Assembly: GCF_913778665.1 (NCBI RefSeq)
Contig: NZ_CAJYVQ010000002.1
Coordinates: 496,001 to 560,000 of the forward strand
Direction: 5' to 3'
From: an uncultured Stenotrophomonas sp.
Lineage (GTDB): Bacteria; Pseudomonadota; Gammaproteobacteria; Xanthomonadales; Xanthomonadaceae
Length of the DNA stretch: 64,000 bases
The translations under genes were made by a program, and so were the position numbers. Below are positions 27,801 through 36,457 of this stretch, one piece after another; position 1 is the first letter of the stretch, and each line of letters opens with the position of its first letter. A model generated the notes under the pieces. It saw only the letters and a list, made by a program, of their open reading frames with translations, had not been told where the DNA came from and made no database searches.

Positions 27801-28474
27801 TGCGCGCTGAAATCCGACGGCGACAGGAAGCGCACGTCATTGCTGGCCACCACCGGCAGGCCACGCTGGCCGGCCGCCATCAGCGCGAACTGGTTGAACG
27901 TTTCCTCGCCCTCGCGGCCGGTACGGGTCAGTTCCAGGTGCAGGCCATCGCCGAACACACGCTGCCAGTCGGCCAGCTGCTGCTCGGCCAGCTCATGCTT
28001 GCCGTCCAGTGCCAGGCGCCCGGCCAGGCTCTGCCGCCCGGCCAGCGCGAACAGGTTGGCGTTGCCTGCCTTCAGCCAGTCCGGATGAACCGCCACGCCG
28101 CCTTCCGGGCGATGCCCTTCCATCCACGCGCGGGTCAGCAGCCGTGACAGGCTCAGGTAGCCCTCGCGGTCGCGGCACAGCAGGGTCATCCGCCACGGGT
28201 CCTGGCCTTCCTCGGCGATCAGCACGTCGGCGCCGGCGATCGGCTTGATGCCCACGCCTTCGGCGGCCTTGTAGAACTTGACCAGGGCGAACAGGTTGTT
28301 GAGGTCGGTCACTGCCAGTGCGGGCAGGCCGAGTTCGACCGAGCGCGACAGCAGGTTGGCCTGCTTGGCTTTCTTCGGGTCGGCCTGATCGGGTTTGGCC
28401 GGCACACGGATGGTCGAGTCCGCCAGCGAGAACTCGGTGTGGACGTGGAGATGTACGAAGCGGGAGTTGGACAT
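24884..28474 (-). CDS. dnaE: DNA polymerase III subunit alpha
   Basis: 1196-residue replicative polymerase catalytic subunit. An N-terminal PHP domain (FVHLHVHTEFSLADSTIRV) leads into the Pol3 core. Catalytic Asp residues sit in PDFDIDFCMDRRDEVIDYV, with GRGSGAGSLVAWAL upstream and the fingers/thumb region after. A helix-hairpin-helix and an OB domain (VVGVRRKGESQIFIQLEDGRG) lie in the C-terminal third. The start at 28474 begins MSNSRFVHLHVH; the frame is open 49 codons upstream but without homology. It follows rnhB after 168 bases that hold a REP-like palindrome. Confidence 0.97.
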   Translation of the reverse strand: MSNSRFVHLHVHTEFSLADSTIRVPAKPDQADPKKAKQANLLSRSVELGLPALAVTDLNNLFALVKFYKAAEGVGIKPIAGADVLIAEEGQDPWRMTLLCRDREGYLSLSRLLTRAWMEGHRPEGGVAVHPDWLKAGNANLFALAGRQSLAGRLALDGKHELAEQQLADWQRVFGDGLHLELTRTGREGEETFNQFALMAAGQRGLPVVASNDVRFLSPSDFSAHEARVCISTGRVLDDPKRPREYSDQQYLKSAEEMCALFADIPDAIDNTLALAERCNIEMRLGTYFLPNYPVPDDETLDTWIQKMSRDGLEERLEKNPLAPGKTREDYFERLEFELNTIIKMGFPGYFLIVADFIQWGKNQGIPIGPGRGSGAGSLVAWALKITDLDPLPYNLLFERFLNPERVSMPDFDIDFCMDRRDEVIDYVARKYGRERVSQIITYGTMAAKAVVRDSGRVLGFPYGLVDGVSKLIPNILGIHLKDALGKGKEGPSSEMASPELIQRYETEDDVRDLIDLALQLEDLTRNAGKHAGGVVIGPEPLSEFCPLYAEHDENGLGKNPVTQFDKNDVEEVGLVKFDFLGLRTLTIIDWAVKAINKRHERAGIPPVDIAAIPLDDTATYKDIFANGNTGAVFQFESSGMRRLLKDARPDRFEDLIALVSLYRPGPMDLIPSFNARKHGQEEIIYPDPRTEAILKDTYGIMVYQEQVMQMAQIVGGYSLGGADLLRRAMGKKVPAEMAKHREIFREGAAKDGVDEAKADAIFDLMEKFAGYGFNKSHAAAYALVSYQTAWLKRHYPAEFMAATLSSDLDNTDKVVGFLDEVRNLGLTVLPPKVNQSAFMFEAVTPDTIQYGLGAIKGVGQGACEAVVDERLKGGEFKDLLDFCTRVGSAKLNRRTLEAMINCGALDELGHNRASLMLQLPEVIKATDQMARERASGQNSLFGGPDPSATTIQLDLPQAEEWPLLQRLNGERDTLGFYLSGHPFDPWRDDVRDLVGNDLGAVEKIWSANSGGGGGGEKRWRPEVQTVLAGQVVGVRRKGESQIFIQLEDGRGRVECSAFSDAMAEFGHLMTKDRILVVKGGLREDEFNGGYALRIRQCWDFDEVCANYATRLSLRLDLRQQRPVWERVNALLDRHRPGRTPLRLDLLLKGPQGGVAGMLDVSGQSAVRIDSKLLEALRADPAVRTLKVRYSPPWAS

Positions 28475-28617
28475 GCCGGACCAGGTTGGAGCGCGCGGGC
28501 CCCGGGTGCCGACGGGGGGATTCGTCGCCGGGGTCGGGAAGCGCTGGAGTGCCCGGTCAGGGTAGCGAGGGCAGGGGGAGGCGACAAGGACTTGACGGTA
28601 CGTCGATTGCGCGAATG

Positions 28618-28638
28618 CCACCGGGCATGGCCCGGCGG
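28618..28638. repeat. REP-like palindrome between rnhB and dnaE
   Basis: CCACCGGGCATGGCCCGGCG then G; on the minus strand it reads CCGCCGGGCCATGCCCGGTG, the stem seen in the GTAG elements at 14790 and 58959. Located five bases after the rnhB stop codon. Confidence 0.6.
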
Positions 28639-28642
28639 CTGT

Positions 28643-29293
28643 TCAGGCGATCGTGGCGGCCTGCAGGCGCTCACGTACCGGCGCAAAGCTGCGCCGGTGC
28701 TCGTCACAGGGGCCGTGCGTGCGCAGCGCGGCAAGGTGGGCCGGCGTGCCGTAGCCCTTGTGCTGCTCGAAGCCATACTGCGGGTGGCGGGCATGCACGT
28801 CCTGCATGTAGCGGTCGCGCGAGACCTTGGCCAGGATCGAGGCGGCCATGATCGCGCGGTCGAGGCCGTCGCCGCCGACCAGGGCCTGCGCCGGCAGCAC
28901 CAGGCCCTTCGGCACCACGTTGCCGTCGATGCGGGCGAAGCCGGCCACGTGGGCCACCGCAGCGACCACCTCGCGCATACCTTGCAGGGTGGCCTGATAG
29001 ATGTTCAGGCGGTCGATGGTGTCCGCGTCCACCAGCACCACATGCCAGGCCAGGGCCCGTTCGATGATGCGGTCGTGCAGCTGCTCGCGGCGCGCGGCGG
29101 TCAGCTGCTTGGAATCGTCCAGGCCATTGATGCGCGGGCGGGAGGGATCGAACACCACTGCCGCGACCGCGACCGGCCCCGCCAGCGGCCCACGGCCGGC
29201 CTCGTCTACGCCGGCAATCAGCCGCTCCGGCTCGATCACCGGCGCGCCATCGAACAGGGCCAGGCTGGCTGCAGCCGCGTTGCGGCGGCTCAT
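28643..29293 (-). CDS. rnhB: Ribonuclease HII
   Basis: 216-residue endonuclease removing ribonucleotides and RNA from RNA-DNA hybrids. Catalytic motifs are [14 protein letters not shown] (Asp-Glu pair) and [11 protein letters not shown], with [20 protein letters not shown] carrying the third acid; the C-terminal [13 protein letters not shown] is conserved. ATGA overlap with the upstream lpxB stop shows coupling, as in E. coli lpxB-rnhB. The N-terminal open frame (45 codons) overlaps lpxB and is not used. Confidence 0.95.
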   Translation of the reverse strand: MSRRNAAAASLALFDGAPVIEPERLIAGVDEAGRGPLAGPVAVAAVVFDPSRPRINGLDDSKQLTAARREQLHDRIIERALAWHVVLVDADTIDRLNIYQATLQGMREVVAAVAHVAGFARIDGNVVPKGLVLPAQALVGGDGLDRAIMAASILAKVSRDRYMQDVHARHPQYGFEQHKGYGTPAHLAALRTHGPCDEHRRSFAPVRERLQAATIA

Positions 29294-30549
29294 GCTGCGG
29301 CCTGGTCGCGCATCAGCAGCTCGCCCACGGCGTCGGCGGCGCGTGCCGAGGCATTGCGACGCAGGCGCTCGTGCAGGCGTGCGTAGGTGCCCTGCAGGTC
29401 GGTTACCCGTTGCGGATGGTCGAACCACTGCTGGATGGCCGCCGCCAGTTTCTCCGGCGTGCAGTCGTGCTGCATCAGTTCCGGGGCCAGGTCCTGGCCG
29501 GCCAGGATGTTCGGCAGTGCGAAGCGGCTGACCTTGATCAGGCCCAGCGCCTTGACCAGGCGGTAGGTCAGCTCGTTGACGCGGTAGCCGACCACCATCG
29601 GCCGCTTGACCAGCATCGCCTCCAGGGTCGCGGTGCCGGAGGCCAGCACCACCACGTCGGCGGCGATCATCGCGGTGCGGGCCTGGCCATCAAGCACATG
29701 CGAGAAGGCCACCGGCAACGCCGAGCGTGACAGCTGCTCTTCGATCAGCCGCTTGCATGCCGCATTGGCGGCAGGTACCACCACGTGCAGGCCCGGGATG
29801 CGCTCGGAGACCTGCCAGGCCGCTTCGAAGAACGGTTCGCCCAGGCGCGAGATCTCGCCCAGGCGGCTGCCCGGCAGCACCGCCAGCACCTTGGCCGAGG
29901 TCGGCAGGCCGAGTGCCGCACGCGCTTCCTCGCGGTTGCCCAGCAGCGGGATGTCATCAGCCATCGGGTGGCCGACAAAGCGCGCGTCGATGCCATGCTT
30001 GGCATAGATCGGCGGTTCCATCGGGAACAGGCACAGCACCAGGTCGGCGCTGCTGCCGATCTTCTCGGCGCGCTTCTCGCGCCATGCCCAGACCGAGGGG
30101 CTGACGTAGTGCACCGTGCGCACGCCGCGCTGCTTCAGCCAGCGCTCGATGCCCAGGTTGAAATCGGGTGCGTCGATGCCGATGAACACGTCCGGCTGCC
30201 ATTCCAGCGCACGCTGGCGGAACGCCGAGCGCAGCTTGAGCAGGCGCGGCAGGTGGCGCAGTACTTCGGTCAGGCCCATCACCGCCAGTTCGCTGGCATC
30301 GTGCCAAGTCTGGCAACCGGCGCTGCGCATGGCATCGCCGCCGATACCGGCGAACTCGGCATTCGGAAAGCGCGCCTTCAGCTCGCGCACCAGGCCGGCA
30401 CCGAGCAGGTCGCCGGACGCTTCGCCGGCCACCAGCGCGATCCGCAACGGGCGGTCGCTCAGCACCCGCTGCGCAGGCACGCTGCCGGCCATCGAGGCCA
30501 GCGGAATCACCGCGGCGCCGGCCGGCGCCTGGCCGATCATGCTGCTCAT
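29290..30549 (-). CDS. lpxB: Lipid-A-disaccharide synthase
   Basis: 419-residue peripheral inner-membrane glycosyltransferase (GT19) joining UDP-2,3-diacylglucosamine and lipid X to give the lipid A disaccharide. Family blocks are [66 protein letters not shown]-like [14 protein letters not shown] and [24 protein letters not shown]. About 30 extra N-terminal residues precede the core, so the true start could be internal. Its start overlaps the lpxA stop by four bases. Confidence 0.95.
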   Translation of the reverse strand: MSSMIGQAPAGAAVIPLASMAGSVPAQRVLSDRPLRIALVAGEASGDLLGAGLVRELKARFPNAEFAGIGGDAMRSAGCQTWHDASELAVMGLTEVLRHLPRLLKLRSAFRQRALEWQPDVFIGIDAPDFNLGIERWLKQRGVRTVHYVSPSVWAWREKRAEKIGSSADLVLCLFPMEPPIYAKHGIDARFVGHPMADDIPLLGNREEARAALGLPTSAKVLAVLPGSRLGEISRLGEPFFEAAWQVSERIPGLHVVVPAANAACKRLIEEQLSRSALPVAFSHVLDGQARTAMIAADVVVLASGTATLEAMLVKRPMVVGYRVNELTYRLVKALGLIKVSRFALPNILAGQDLAPELMQHDCTPEKLAAAIQQWFDHPQRVTDLQGTYARLHERLRRNASARAADAVGELLMRDQAAA

Positions 30550-31337
30550 CGCAGCAACGGCCGCTCGGCGTGTTCGATGAAGTCCAGCAGCGCCTTCACA
30601 TCATCGCTGTCACGCGCCTGCTCGCTCAGCTGCTGCTTGGCCTCGGCCAGCGGCAGGCCCGCCACGTACAGGGTGCGGTAAGCGCGCTTGATAGCGGCGA
30701 TGCGCTCGGCATCGAAGCCACGACGCTTCAGGCCCTCGCTGTTGATGCCGCGCGGACGGCCGAGCGAATCGGTGCCGACCATGGTGAATGGTGGCACGTC
30801 GCCATTGGTCAGCGCGCCCATGCCGAGGAAGGCATGCGCACCGATGCGGCAGAACTGGTGGGCACCGGCGAAGCCGCTGATGATCACGTAGTCGCCCACG
30901 GTGACGTGGCCGGCCAGGGTGGTGTTGTTGGAGAACACGCAGAAGTTGCCGACATGGCAGTCGTGCGCCACGTGCGTGTACGCCAGCATCCAGTTGTCGT
31001 TGCCGATGGTGGTGATGCCGCCGCCGCCGCCGGTGCCGCGGTTCAGGGTGACGAACTCGCGGAACACGTTGCGGTCGCCGATCACCAGTTCGGTGCGCTC
31101 ACCGGCGTACTTCTTGTCCTGCGGTTCGCCGCCCACCGCGGCATGGCCGACGAAGCGGTTGTCGCGGCCGATCCGGGTCGGGCCATGGATGCTGCAATGG
31201 GGGCCGATCACCGTGCCGGCGCCGATGTCCACATCGGGGCCGATCAGGGTAAACGCGCCCACCTGCACGTCATCGGCCAGGCGCGCGGCCGGATCGATGA
31301 CGGCGGTCGGGTGGATCCGTGGTGCGTTGTCAGTCAT
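30546..31337 (-). CDS. lpxA: Acyl-ACP--UDP-N-acetylglucosamine O-acyltransferase
   Basis: 263-residue cytoplasmic trimeric enzyme for the first step of lipid A synthesis. Left-handed beta-helix hexapeptide repeats run through most of the protein ([32 protein letters not shown]). The catalytic-His segment is [20 protein letters not shown] and the C-terminal helical domain follows. It starts [15 protein letters not shown] at 31337, 16 bases after fabZ. Part of the lpxD-fabZ-lpxA-lpxB operon. Confidence 0.96.
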   Translation of the reverse strand: MTDNAPRIHPTAVIDPAARLADDVQVGAFTLIGPDVDIGAGTVIGPHCSIHGPTRIGRDNRFVGHAAVGGEPQDKKYAGERTELVIGDRNVFREFVTLNRGTGGGGGITTIGNDNWMLAYTHVAHDCHVGNFCVFSNNTTLAGHVTVGDYVIISGFAGAHQFCRIGAHAFLGMGALTNGDVPPFTMVGTDSLGRPRGINSEGLKRRGFDAERIAAIKRAYRTLYVAGLPLAEAKQQLSEQARDSDDVKALLDFIEHAERPLLR

Positions 31338-31353
31338 TGCTGCCTCCCGTGGA

Positions 31354-31812
31354 TCAGCCCTTGGCGCCTGCGCACATGACCTCGGCCGAGGCAACGACTT
31401 CACCGTTGACCTTCGCTTCGCCGTAGTACCAGCCCATGTTGCGGATCAGGCGCCTCATCTGCACGTCCAGCATCAGCACGTCGCCGGGGACGACCTGCTT
31501 GTTGAAGCGGGCGTTTTCCACCTTGACCATGTAGAAGAGCTTGGACTGCGCATCGCGGCCGAGCGTCAGCTGCGTCATCACGCCTCCGGCCTGGGCCAGC
31601 GCTTCGATGATCAGCACGCCGGGCATGATCGGGCGGCCCGGGAAGTGGCCCTGGAAGAACGGCTCGTTGATGCTGACGTTCTTCTGCGCCAGGATGCGCT
31701 TGGCGTCGATGTCCAGTTCAAGCACCCGGTCCACCAGCAGGAACGGGTAACGGTGCGGGAGCAGTTCCTGGATCTGGCAGACGTCGATCGGAAGCTGCAG
31801 CGTGTCGTTCAT
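31354..31812 (-). CDS. fabZ: 3-hydroxyacyl-[ACP] dehydratase FabZ
   Basis: 152-residue cytoplasmic hot-dog-fold enzyme dehydrating 3-hydroxyacyl-ACP in fatty-acid elongation, competing with LpxA/LpxD for hydroxymyristoyl-ACP. The catalytic His is in [14 protein letters not shown] and the Glu in [13 protein letters not shown]. The ATG at 31812 overlaps the lpxD stop (ATGA), showing coupling. GAAAG-rich sequence (GGAGAAAGA) upstream serves as ribosome-binding site. Confidence 0.96.
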   Translation of the reverse strand: MNDTLQLPIDVCQIQELLPHRYPFLLVDRVLELDIDAKRILAQKNVSINEPFFQGHFPGRPIMPGVLIIEALAQAGGVMTQLTLGRDAQSKLFYMVKVENARFNKQVVPGDVLMLDVQMRRLIRNMGWYYGEAKVNGEVVASAEVMCAGAKG

Positions 31813-32831
31813 TCTTTCTCCTTGCCAGCAGCCAGGACGCGGCGAGCCAATGCGTCCAGCTGCTTGAAGCGCGCGGCGTTCTTGCGCCACGTGCGGTTGT
31901 CGGTCAACGGGGTGCCGGACGAGTACTCGCCCGGCTCATGGATGGAATTGCGGACCACCGACTTGCCGGTGATTACGACCTTGTCGCAGATCTCGAGGTG
32001 GCCGACCACGCCGACGTGGCCGCCGAGCAGGCAGTAGCGCCCGATCTTGGCGCTGCCGGCGATGCCGGTGCAGCCGGCGATGGCCGAGTGCGCGCCGATC
32101 TGCACGTTGTGCGCGATCTGCACCAGGTTGTCCAGGCGCACGTCCTCGTCCAGCACGGTGTCTTCCAGCGCGCCGCGGTCGACGCAGGTATTGGCGCCGA
32201 TTTCGCAGTCGTCGCCGATGCGCACGCCGCCGAGCTGCGGCACCTTGATCCACTTGCCGGCGTCCATCGCCAGGCCGAAGCCATCGGCGCCGAGCACGGC
32301 GCCGGGGTGGACGCGCACGCGCTTGCCGAGCTTGACCCGGGTGACCAGGGTGACCCGGGCGATCAGCTCGCAGCCGCTGTCCAGGCTGCAGTCCTCGCCG
32401 ATCACGCTGCCGGGGCCGATGATGCAGTTCTCACCGACCACGCTGCGCGCGCCGATCGAGACGAACGGGCCGATGTGGGCGCTGGCGGCGACCTGGGCGC
32501 TGGGATCGATGACGGCGCTGGGGTGGACGCCCGGCGGGCGGGTCGGCGCGATGTCGAACAACGCGGCGATCTTGGCGAAGGTGGTGTACGGATCCTTGGC
32601 CACGAGCGCAGCGCCGGGGGCGGCCTCGGCGTCTTCGGCACGCAGCACGACCAGCGCGGCCTGGCTGTCGGCCAGCTGGGCGCGGTAGCGCGGGTTGGCG
32701 AGGAAAGTCAGCTGGCCAGGACCGGCATGGGCGAGGGTGGCCACGCCATGGATGGCGATGGCGGGGTCGCCATGGACCTGCAGGCCGAACTGCTCGGCGA
32801 GTTGCTGGGCGGTGTAGGTGGGAGTATTCAC
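31809..32831 (-). CDS. lpxD: UDP-3-O-acylglucosamine N-acyltransferase
   Basis: 340-residue enzyme for the third lipid A step, adding the N-linked hydroxyacyl chain. An N-terminal uridine-binding domain (YTAQQLAEQFGLQVHG) is followed by hexapeptide repeats (HPSAVIDPSAQVAASAHIGPF) with the catalytic-His region NLVQIAHNVQIGAHSAIAG, and a C-terminal helix. The start is GTG at 32831 with no clear ribosome-binding site. Upstream of it the normal operon is broken by an AT-rich insert, so this gene probably needs a new promoter. Confidence 0.95.
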   Translation of the reverse strand: MNTPTYTAQQLAEQFGLQVHGDPAIAIHGVATLAHAGPGQLTFLANPRYRAQLADSQAALVVLRAEDAEAAPGAALVAKDPYTTFAKIAALFDIAPTRPPGVHPSAVIDPSAQVAASAHIGPFVSIGARSVVGENCIIGPGSVIGEDCSLDSGCELIARVTLVTRVKLGKRVRVHPGAVLGADGFGLAMDAGKWIKVPQLGGVRIGDDCEIGANTCVDRGALEDTVLDEDVRLDNLVQIAHNVQIGAHSAIAGCTGIAGSAKIGRYCLLGGHVGVVGHLEICDKVVITGKSVVRNSIHEPGEYSSGTPLTDNRTWRKNAARFKQLDALARRVLAAGKEKE

Positions 32832-32974
32832 GGCGGGAGTTTAACGTGTGACGCCATTGCGGTCATGCGGGGGCGGCGGGGCCGGGGGGCGGGGCACTGG
32901 GAGCCGCTCGCATCGGGCTTCATGACGGACCACTGGCCTGCGTACGTTGGAGCGCGCGTGGTTCATGTCGGAAG

Positions 32975-33139
32975 GTGATTGTTCCGAGCACCCTGGATCA
33001 CCTTGGACGTGGGAATCTGATTGCGAAAGCACCGCTGATGCAGTCTTCCTCGAATTTACAGGCAATCCCGTCTGAGGTTTATGGGGTGGAAGCGATATCT
33101 AGTGACGTTGTTGATTATTTAATTTATATGGTCGAATAG
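32975..33139 (+). pseudogene. Possible gene relic or 54-codon small ORF in AT-rich insert
   Basis: The frame reads VIVPSTLDHLGRGNLIAKAP, continues protein-like through QSSSNLQAIPSEVYGVE, and ends DVVDYLIYMVE followed by TAG. Base composition shifts from GC-rich to AT-rich within it. The only start is a GTG at 32975 with GGAAG directly abutting it, and the frame stays open upstream into sequence of different character. It therefore looks more like the 3' end of a truncated gene than a complete gene. No family recognised. Confidence 0.3.
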
Positions 33140-33332
33140 TCATTCAGTTGTTTTCGCGACAGCTGAAGTCGTGATCGCTGATTGATGAGATGAGGTATGA
33201 TTTTCTTCACGCTTTTTATGATTTGCGAAATTTCGTAGAATCCGGCGAGTCGGTCTCATCTGCCATTTTTAGTGCCTGTTAGCATTGGTTCTGCGGACGC
33301 CATGTTCGCATCCTATGAAAATGGAGCATTTC

Positions 33333-33881
33333 ATGAAGCGTTGCATTATTGGATTTTTGCTTGCTTTGGGGGCGGGCAATGGCTTTGCTCAGGATGGATA
33401 TTCTGATGGGGCGATGCACGGAGCTGCGGCTGAGCTGGATTCCTCGCTAGCAGTTCCGCCAGGGGTTGTGCTGAGGGAGATCTTTCGTATCACTCGGCCT
33501 TCGACCAATACGCATGTAACAAATTTCTATTGGCCCCGGGGGTGGGAGGATATTGGATACGTCATGGAGGGATCCTTGGGGTTCATTTCGGCAGTACCCT
33601 TCGAAAACAGCGTTCTGATTAGAAATTGTGTTGGCCCCCATCCTTGGAACTATTTCACATCATCAGACCCGAACTGCGAGGCAGCTTCGGGGGGTGTTGT
33701 TCTGCCTGGGGACTGGAATATCGGTTACATCTCGACGGTTCAGCTTCCGGGAACAATTCCTTTGTATCGCTGCAGCTTTGTCTGGGAGAGGAAGCTTCGC
33801 CACTTTGACACCCATCAGATGGATTGTGAGGGGGCCGTGGATTCTCACAATGACGGCCCCGTGGGATATGTATTTCTCTAG
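33333..33881 (+). CDS. Secreted protein with internal repeats, unknown function (low-GC, probably acquired)
   Basis: 182-residue predicted exported protein: MKRCIIGFLLALGAGNGFAQ is a signal peptide, with GGAG six bases upstream. The mature part seems to hold three diverged copies of a 40-45 residue unit. Each has an aromatic/aliphatic-R start, an HF/YF-type centre, Cys-Glu or E-G, and a closing G-Y/F-(I/V): EIFRITRP...EGSLGFIS; VLIRNC...YFTSSDPNCE...IGYIS; PLYRCS...HFDTHQMDCEG...VGYVF. This recalls lectin-like or DUF5648-like repeats but is not a firm match. AT-rich codons unlike all neighbours and opposite strand to the surrounding operon indicate transfer. Confidence 0.7.
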   Translation: MKRCIIGFLLALGAGNGFAQDGYSDGAMHGAAAELDSSLAVPPGVVLREIFRITRPSTNTHVTNFYWPRGWEDIGYVMEGSLGFISAVPFENSVLIRNCVGPHPWNYFTSSDPNCEAASGGVVLPGDWNIGYISTVQLPGTIPLYRCSFVWERKLRHFDTHQMDCEGAVDSHNDGPVGYVFL

Positions 33882-33961
33882 CATCATTCATGCCGCCACG
33901 TTCGTTTTCGGCTGAAGCAAATCTGGCTTGAGAGGCGAATGATGAGCCTGACCTGAAACAG

Positions 33962-33986
33962 GAACGCCGGGCTTGATCCGGCGTTC
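33962..33986. terminator. Hairpin between the inserted gene and bamA
   Basis: A perfect 9-bp stem GAACGCCGG/CCGGCGTTC with a seven-base loop lies between convergent genes, 34 bases past the bamA stop. T-runs are weak on both sides (TTCTTGC on plus, TTCCTGTTTC on minus), so it may end both transcripts inefficiently. Confidence 0.55.
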
Positions 33987-34019
33987 TTGCATTCGTTGGA
34001 AGCTGTTTAAAGCAGTTCG

Positions 34020-36383
34020 TCAGAACTGCCCGCCGAACGTGAACTGCAGCCGTTCGATCTTGTCGCCGTCTTCCTTCTTCAGCGGGAAGGCGTAGCTGAT
34101 CGAGATCGGGCCGACCGGCGCGCGCCACAGCAGGGCCACACCGGAAGACACGCGCAGCTCGTTGGCCTTGAAGTTCTTGGTGCCGTTGTAGACGTTACCG
34201 AAGTCGACGAAGGCCGAGACACGGGCCGACGGGCTGTCGAACAGGCGCGGGAAGTAGGCTTCGACCGAACCGACGGTCTTCAGCGAACCACCCAGCGGCT
34301 GGCCTTCCGGATAGCCCTGGGTCACTTCACGGGGGCCGAGGGTGTTGTCCTCGAAGCCACGCACCGAGTTGGTACCACCGGCGTAGAAGTTCTCGAAGAA
34401 CGGCAGGCCGCTGGCGGTGACGGTACGGGTGGTGCCGTCCGCGTTGGTGATCGTACGGGTGTAGTCCTTGCCATAGGCGTCGCCGTAACCCACTTCAGCG
34501 CGGGTGTTGATCACCAGCGACGGCATGATCGGCCAGTACTTGCTGATCTGGTAGTTCAGCTTGTAGTACTCGATGGTCGAGCCTGGCAGCGTGGTCTCCA
34601 GGCCAACGCGCTGGTAGGTACCGCGGGTCGGCATGAAGTAGTCGTTGCGCGAGTCGCGCGCCCAGCCCAGTTCCGTGCGCCAGGCATGGAAGGTGCGGGT
34701 GCCGACGGCATCGATGTAATCGATGATCGAGTCCGGCGTCGAGTTGCGATACGTGGTGATCTGGTTGCTGTCGATGCCGAACATCAGCGAGACGGTATCG
34801 GTCTCGGTCAGCGGCACGCCGAACACCACCTGCGCCGAGCCATTGGTGCTGTTGTACTGCGCGGTGTTGAAGTCGGAGTAGTCCAGTTCGCGCCAGGACA
34901 GGTTGTAGCCCAGCGACACGCCGTCGTCGGTGAAGTACGGGTTGGTGTAGCTGAAGCCGTAGCGCTGCAGGTAGCTGCTGCGCGAGGCTTCGACCGACAC
35001 GCGGTTGCCGCCGCCGAGGAAGTTGTTCTGCGACAGCTGCACCGAGGTGGTCATGCCGTAGGACTGCGAGTAGCCCAGGCCGAACACGAAGCTGCCGGAA
35101 GTGGTTTCCTTGACGTTGTAGACGACGTCGACCTGGTCGTTGCTGCCGCTGACGGCCGGAGTTTCGACGTCCACCGACTCAAAGTAGCCCAGGCGCTGCA
35201 GGCGGATCTTGGAGCGGTCGATCGCGGCCTGCGAGTACCAGCTGTTCTCGAACTGGCGCATTTCGCGACGCATCACTTCGTCGGAGGTGCGGGTGTTGCC
35301 GCGGAACAGGATGCGGCGCACCGACACGCGCGGGCCGGGAACGACCTGCATGTTGATGGCCACGGTCTGGTCGGCGCGATTGGTGGTCGGGATCGGGTTC
35401 ACCTTGGCGAACGCGTAGCCGATGTTGGACAGCGAGTTGGTGATGGTGTCCGAGCTGAACTCCAGCAGCGCACGCGAGAACGTGTCGCCGGACTTCTGGA
35501 TCACCATGCGCTCGACGTCCTCCTGCGGGAGGATGGTGTCGCCGCTGACCTTGATCTCGGAGATCTTGTACTGCGCACCCTCGGTCACACCCGCGGTGAG
35601 GAACATGTCGCGCTTGTCGGGGCTGATCGAGACCTGGGTGGAATCGATGCTGAAGTCGACGTAGCCGCGGTCCAGGTACCAGGAGTTGAGCTTTTCCAGG
35701 TCGCCGGACAGCTTTTCCTTGGAGTACTGGTCGTCACGGCGGTACCACGACGCCCAGTTGTGCTCCTTGGATTCCCAGGTTTCCAGGATGTCCTTGCTCT
35801 CGAACTTCTCGGTACCGACCAGGTTGACGTGGCGGATCTTGGCCGCCTTGCCTTCCTTGATGGTGATCGCGATGTCGACGCGGTTGCGGTCCAGCGGGCT
35901 CACGGTCGGGGTGATCTCGACGGTGTACTTGCCACGGTCGTTGTACTGGCGGCGCAGTTCCTGGGTGACGCGGTCCAGGCTCAGGCGGTCGAAGGTGCCA
36001 CCCTCGGTCAGGCCGATGTCGGACAGGCCCTTCAGCAGCTGCTCGGACTTGATGTCCTTGTTGCCGGTCACGGTCAGCTTGTTGATCGCCGGGCGTTCCT
36101 TGACCGTCACCACCAGGATGTTGCCCTGGCGGTCCAGCTGCACGTCTTCGAAGAAGCCGGTCTTGTACAGGGCGCGGATGGTCTCGCCGACCTTGTTGTC
36201 GGTGAGGGTCTCGCCACGTTCCACCGGCAGGTAGGTGAATACCGTACCCGAGCTGATGCGCTGCAGGCCGTCGACGCGGATGTCGCTGACAGTGAAGGGC
36301 TCGGCTGCCTGGGCCAGGGCGGGAGCGCCGGTGACGGCGGCGAGGGCGAGGGCCAGCAGGCGGCGATTGGGGAGTCGCGTCAT
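34020..36383 (-). CDS. bamA: Outer membrane protein assembly factor BamA
   Basis: 787-residue essential Omp85 protein inserting beta-barrel proteins in the outer membrane. Signal peptide MTRLPNRRLLALALAAVTGAPALAQA. POTRA domains occupy about residues 25-420 (FTVSDIRVDGLQRISSGTVF begins POTRA1). The 16-strand barrel follows, with the lid-lock region NSVRGFEDNTLGPREV and ending in the aromatic RLQFTFGGQF that marks barrel proteins. The start at 36383 is chosen because it opens the signal peptide; the open frame extends 89 codons upstream into rseP. It follows rseP after 74 bases. Confidence 0.96.
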   Translation of the reverse strand: MTRLPNRRLLALALAAVTGAPALAQAAEPFTVSDIRVDGLQRISSGTVFTYLPVERGETLTDNKVGETIRALYKTGFFEDVQLDRQGNILVVTVKERPAINKLTVTGNKDIKSEQLLKGLSDIGLTEGGTFDRLSLDRVTQELRRQYNDRGKYTVEITPTVSPLDRNRVDIAITIKEGKAAKIRHVNLVGTEKFESKDILETWESKEHNWASWYRRDDQYSKEKLSGDLEKLNSWYLDRGYVDFSIDSTQVSISPDKRDMFLTAGVTEGAQYKISEIKVSGDTILPQEDVERMVIQKSGDTFSRALLEFSSDTITNSLSNIGYAFAKVNPIPTTNRADQTVAINMQVVPGPRVSVRRILFRGNTRTSDEVMRREMRQFENSWYSQAAIDRSKIRLQRLGYFESVDVETPAVSGSNDQVDVVYNVKETTSGSFVFGLGYSQSYGMTTSVQLSQNNFLGGGNRVSVEASRSSYLQRYGFSYTNPYFTDDGVSLGYNLSWRELDYSDFNTAQYNSTNGSAQVVFGVPLTETDTVSLMFGIDSNQITTYRNSTPDSIIDYIDAVGTRTFHAWRTELGWARDSRNDYFMPTRGTYQRVGLETTLPGSTIEYYKLNYQISKYWPIMPSLVINTRAEVGYGDAYGKDYTRTITNADGTTRTVTASGLPFFENFYAGGTNSVRGFEDNTLGPREVTQGYPEGQPLGGSLKTVGSVEAYFPRLFDSPSARVSAFVDFGNVYNGTKNFKANELRVSSGVALLWRAPVGPISISYAFPLKKEDGDKIERLQFTFGGQF

Positions 36384-36457
36384 GTCACGTCCGGTAGGAA
36401 GGTCGATTTCATTGGTGCGGGATGCCGACGCTGTAGACGGCAACAACGTGGAAAAGT

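Noticed and set aside
25070-28147. 1025-codon ORF antisense to dnaE
   Set aside because: Mirror of a GC-rich gene; its translation is low in recognisable structure and dnaE is unambiguous on the other strand.
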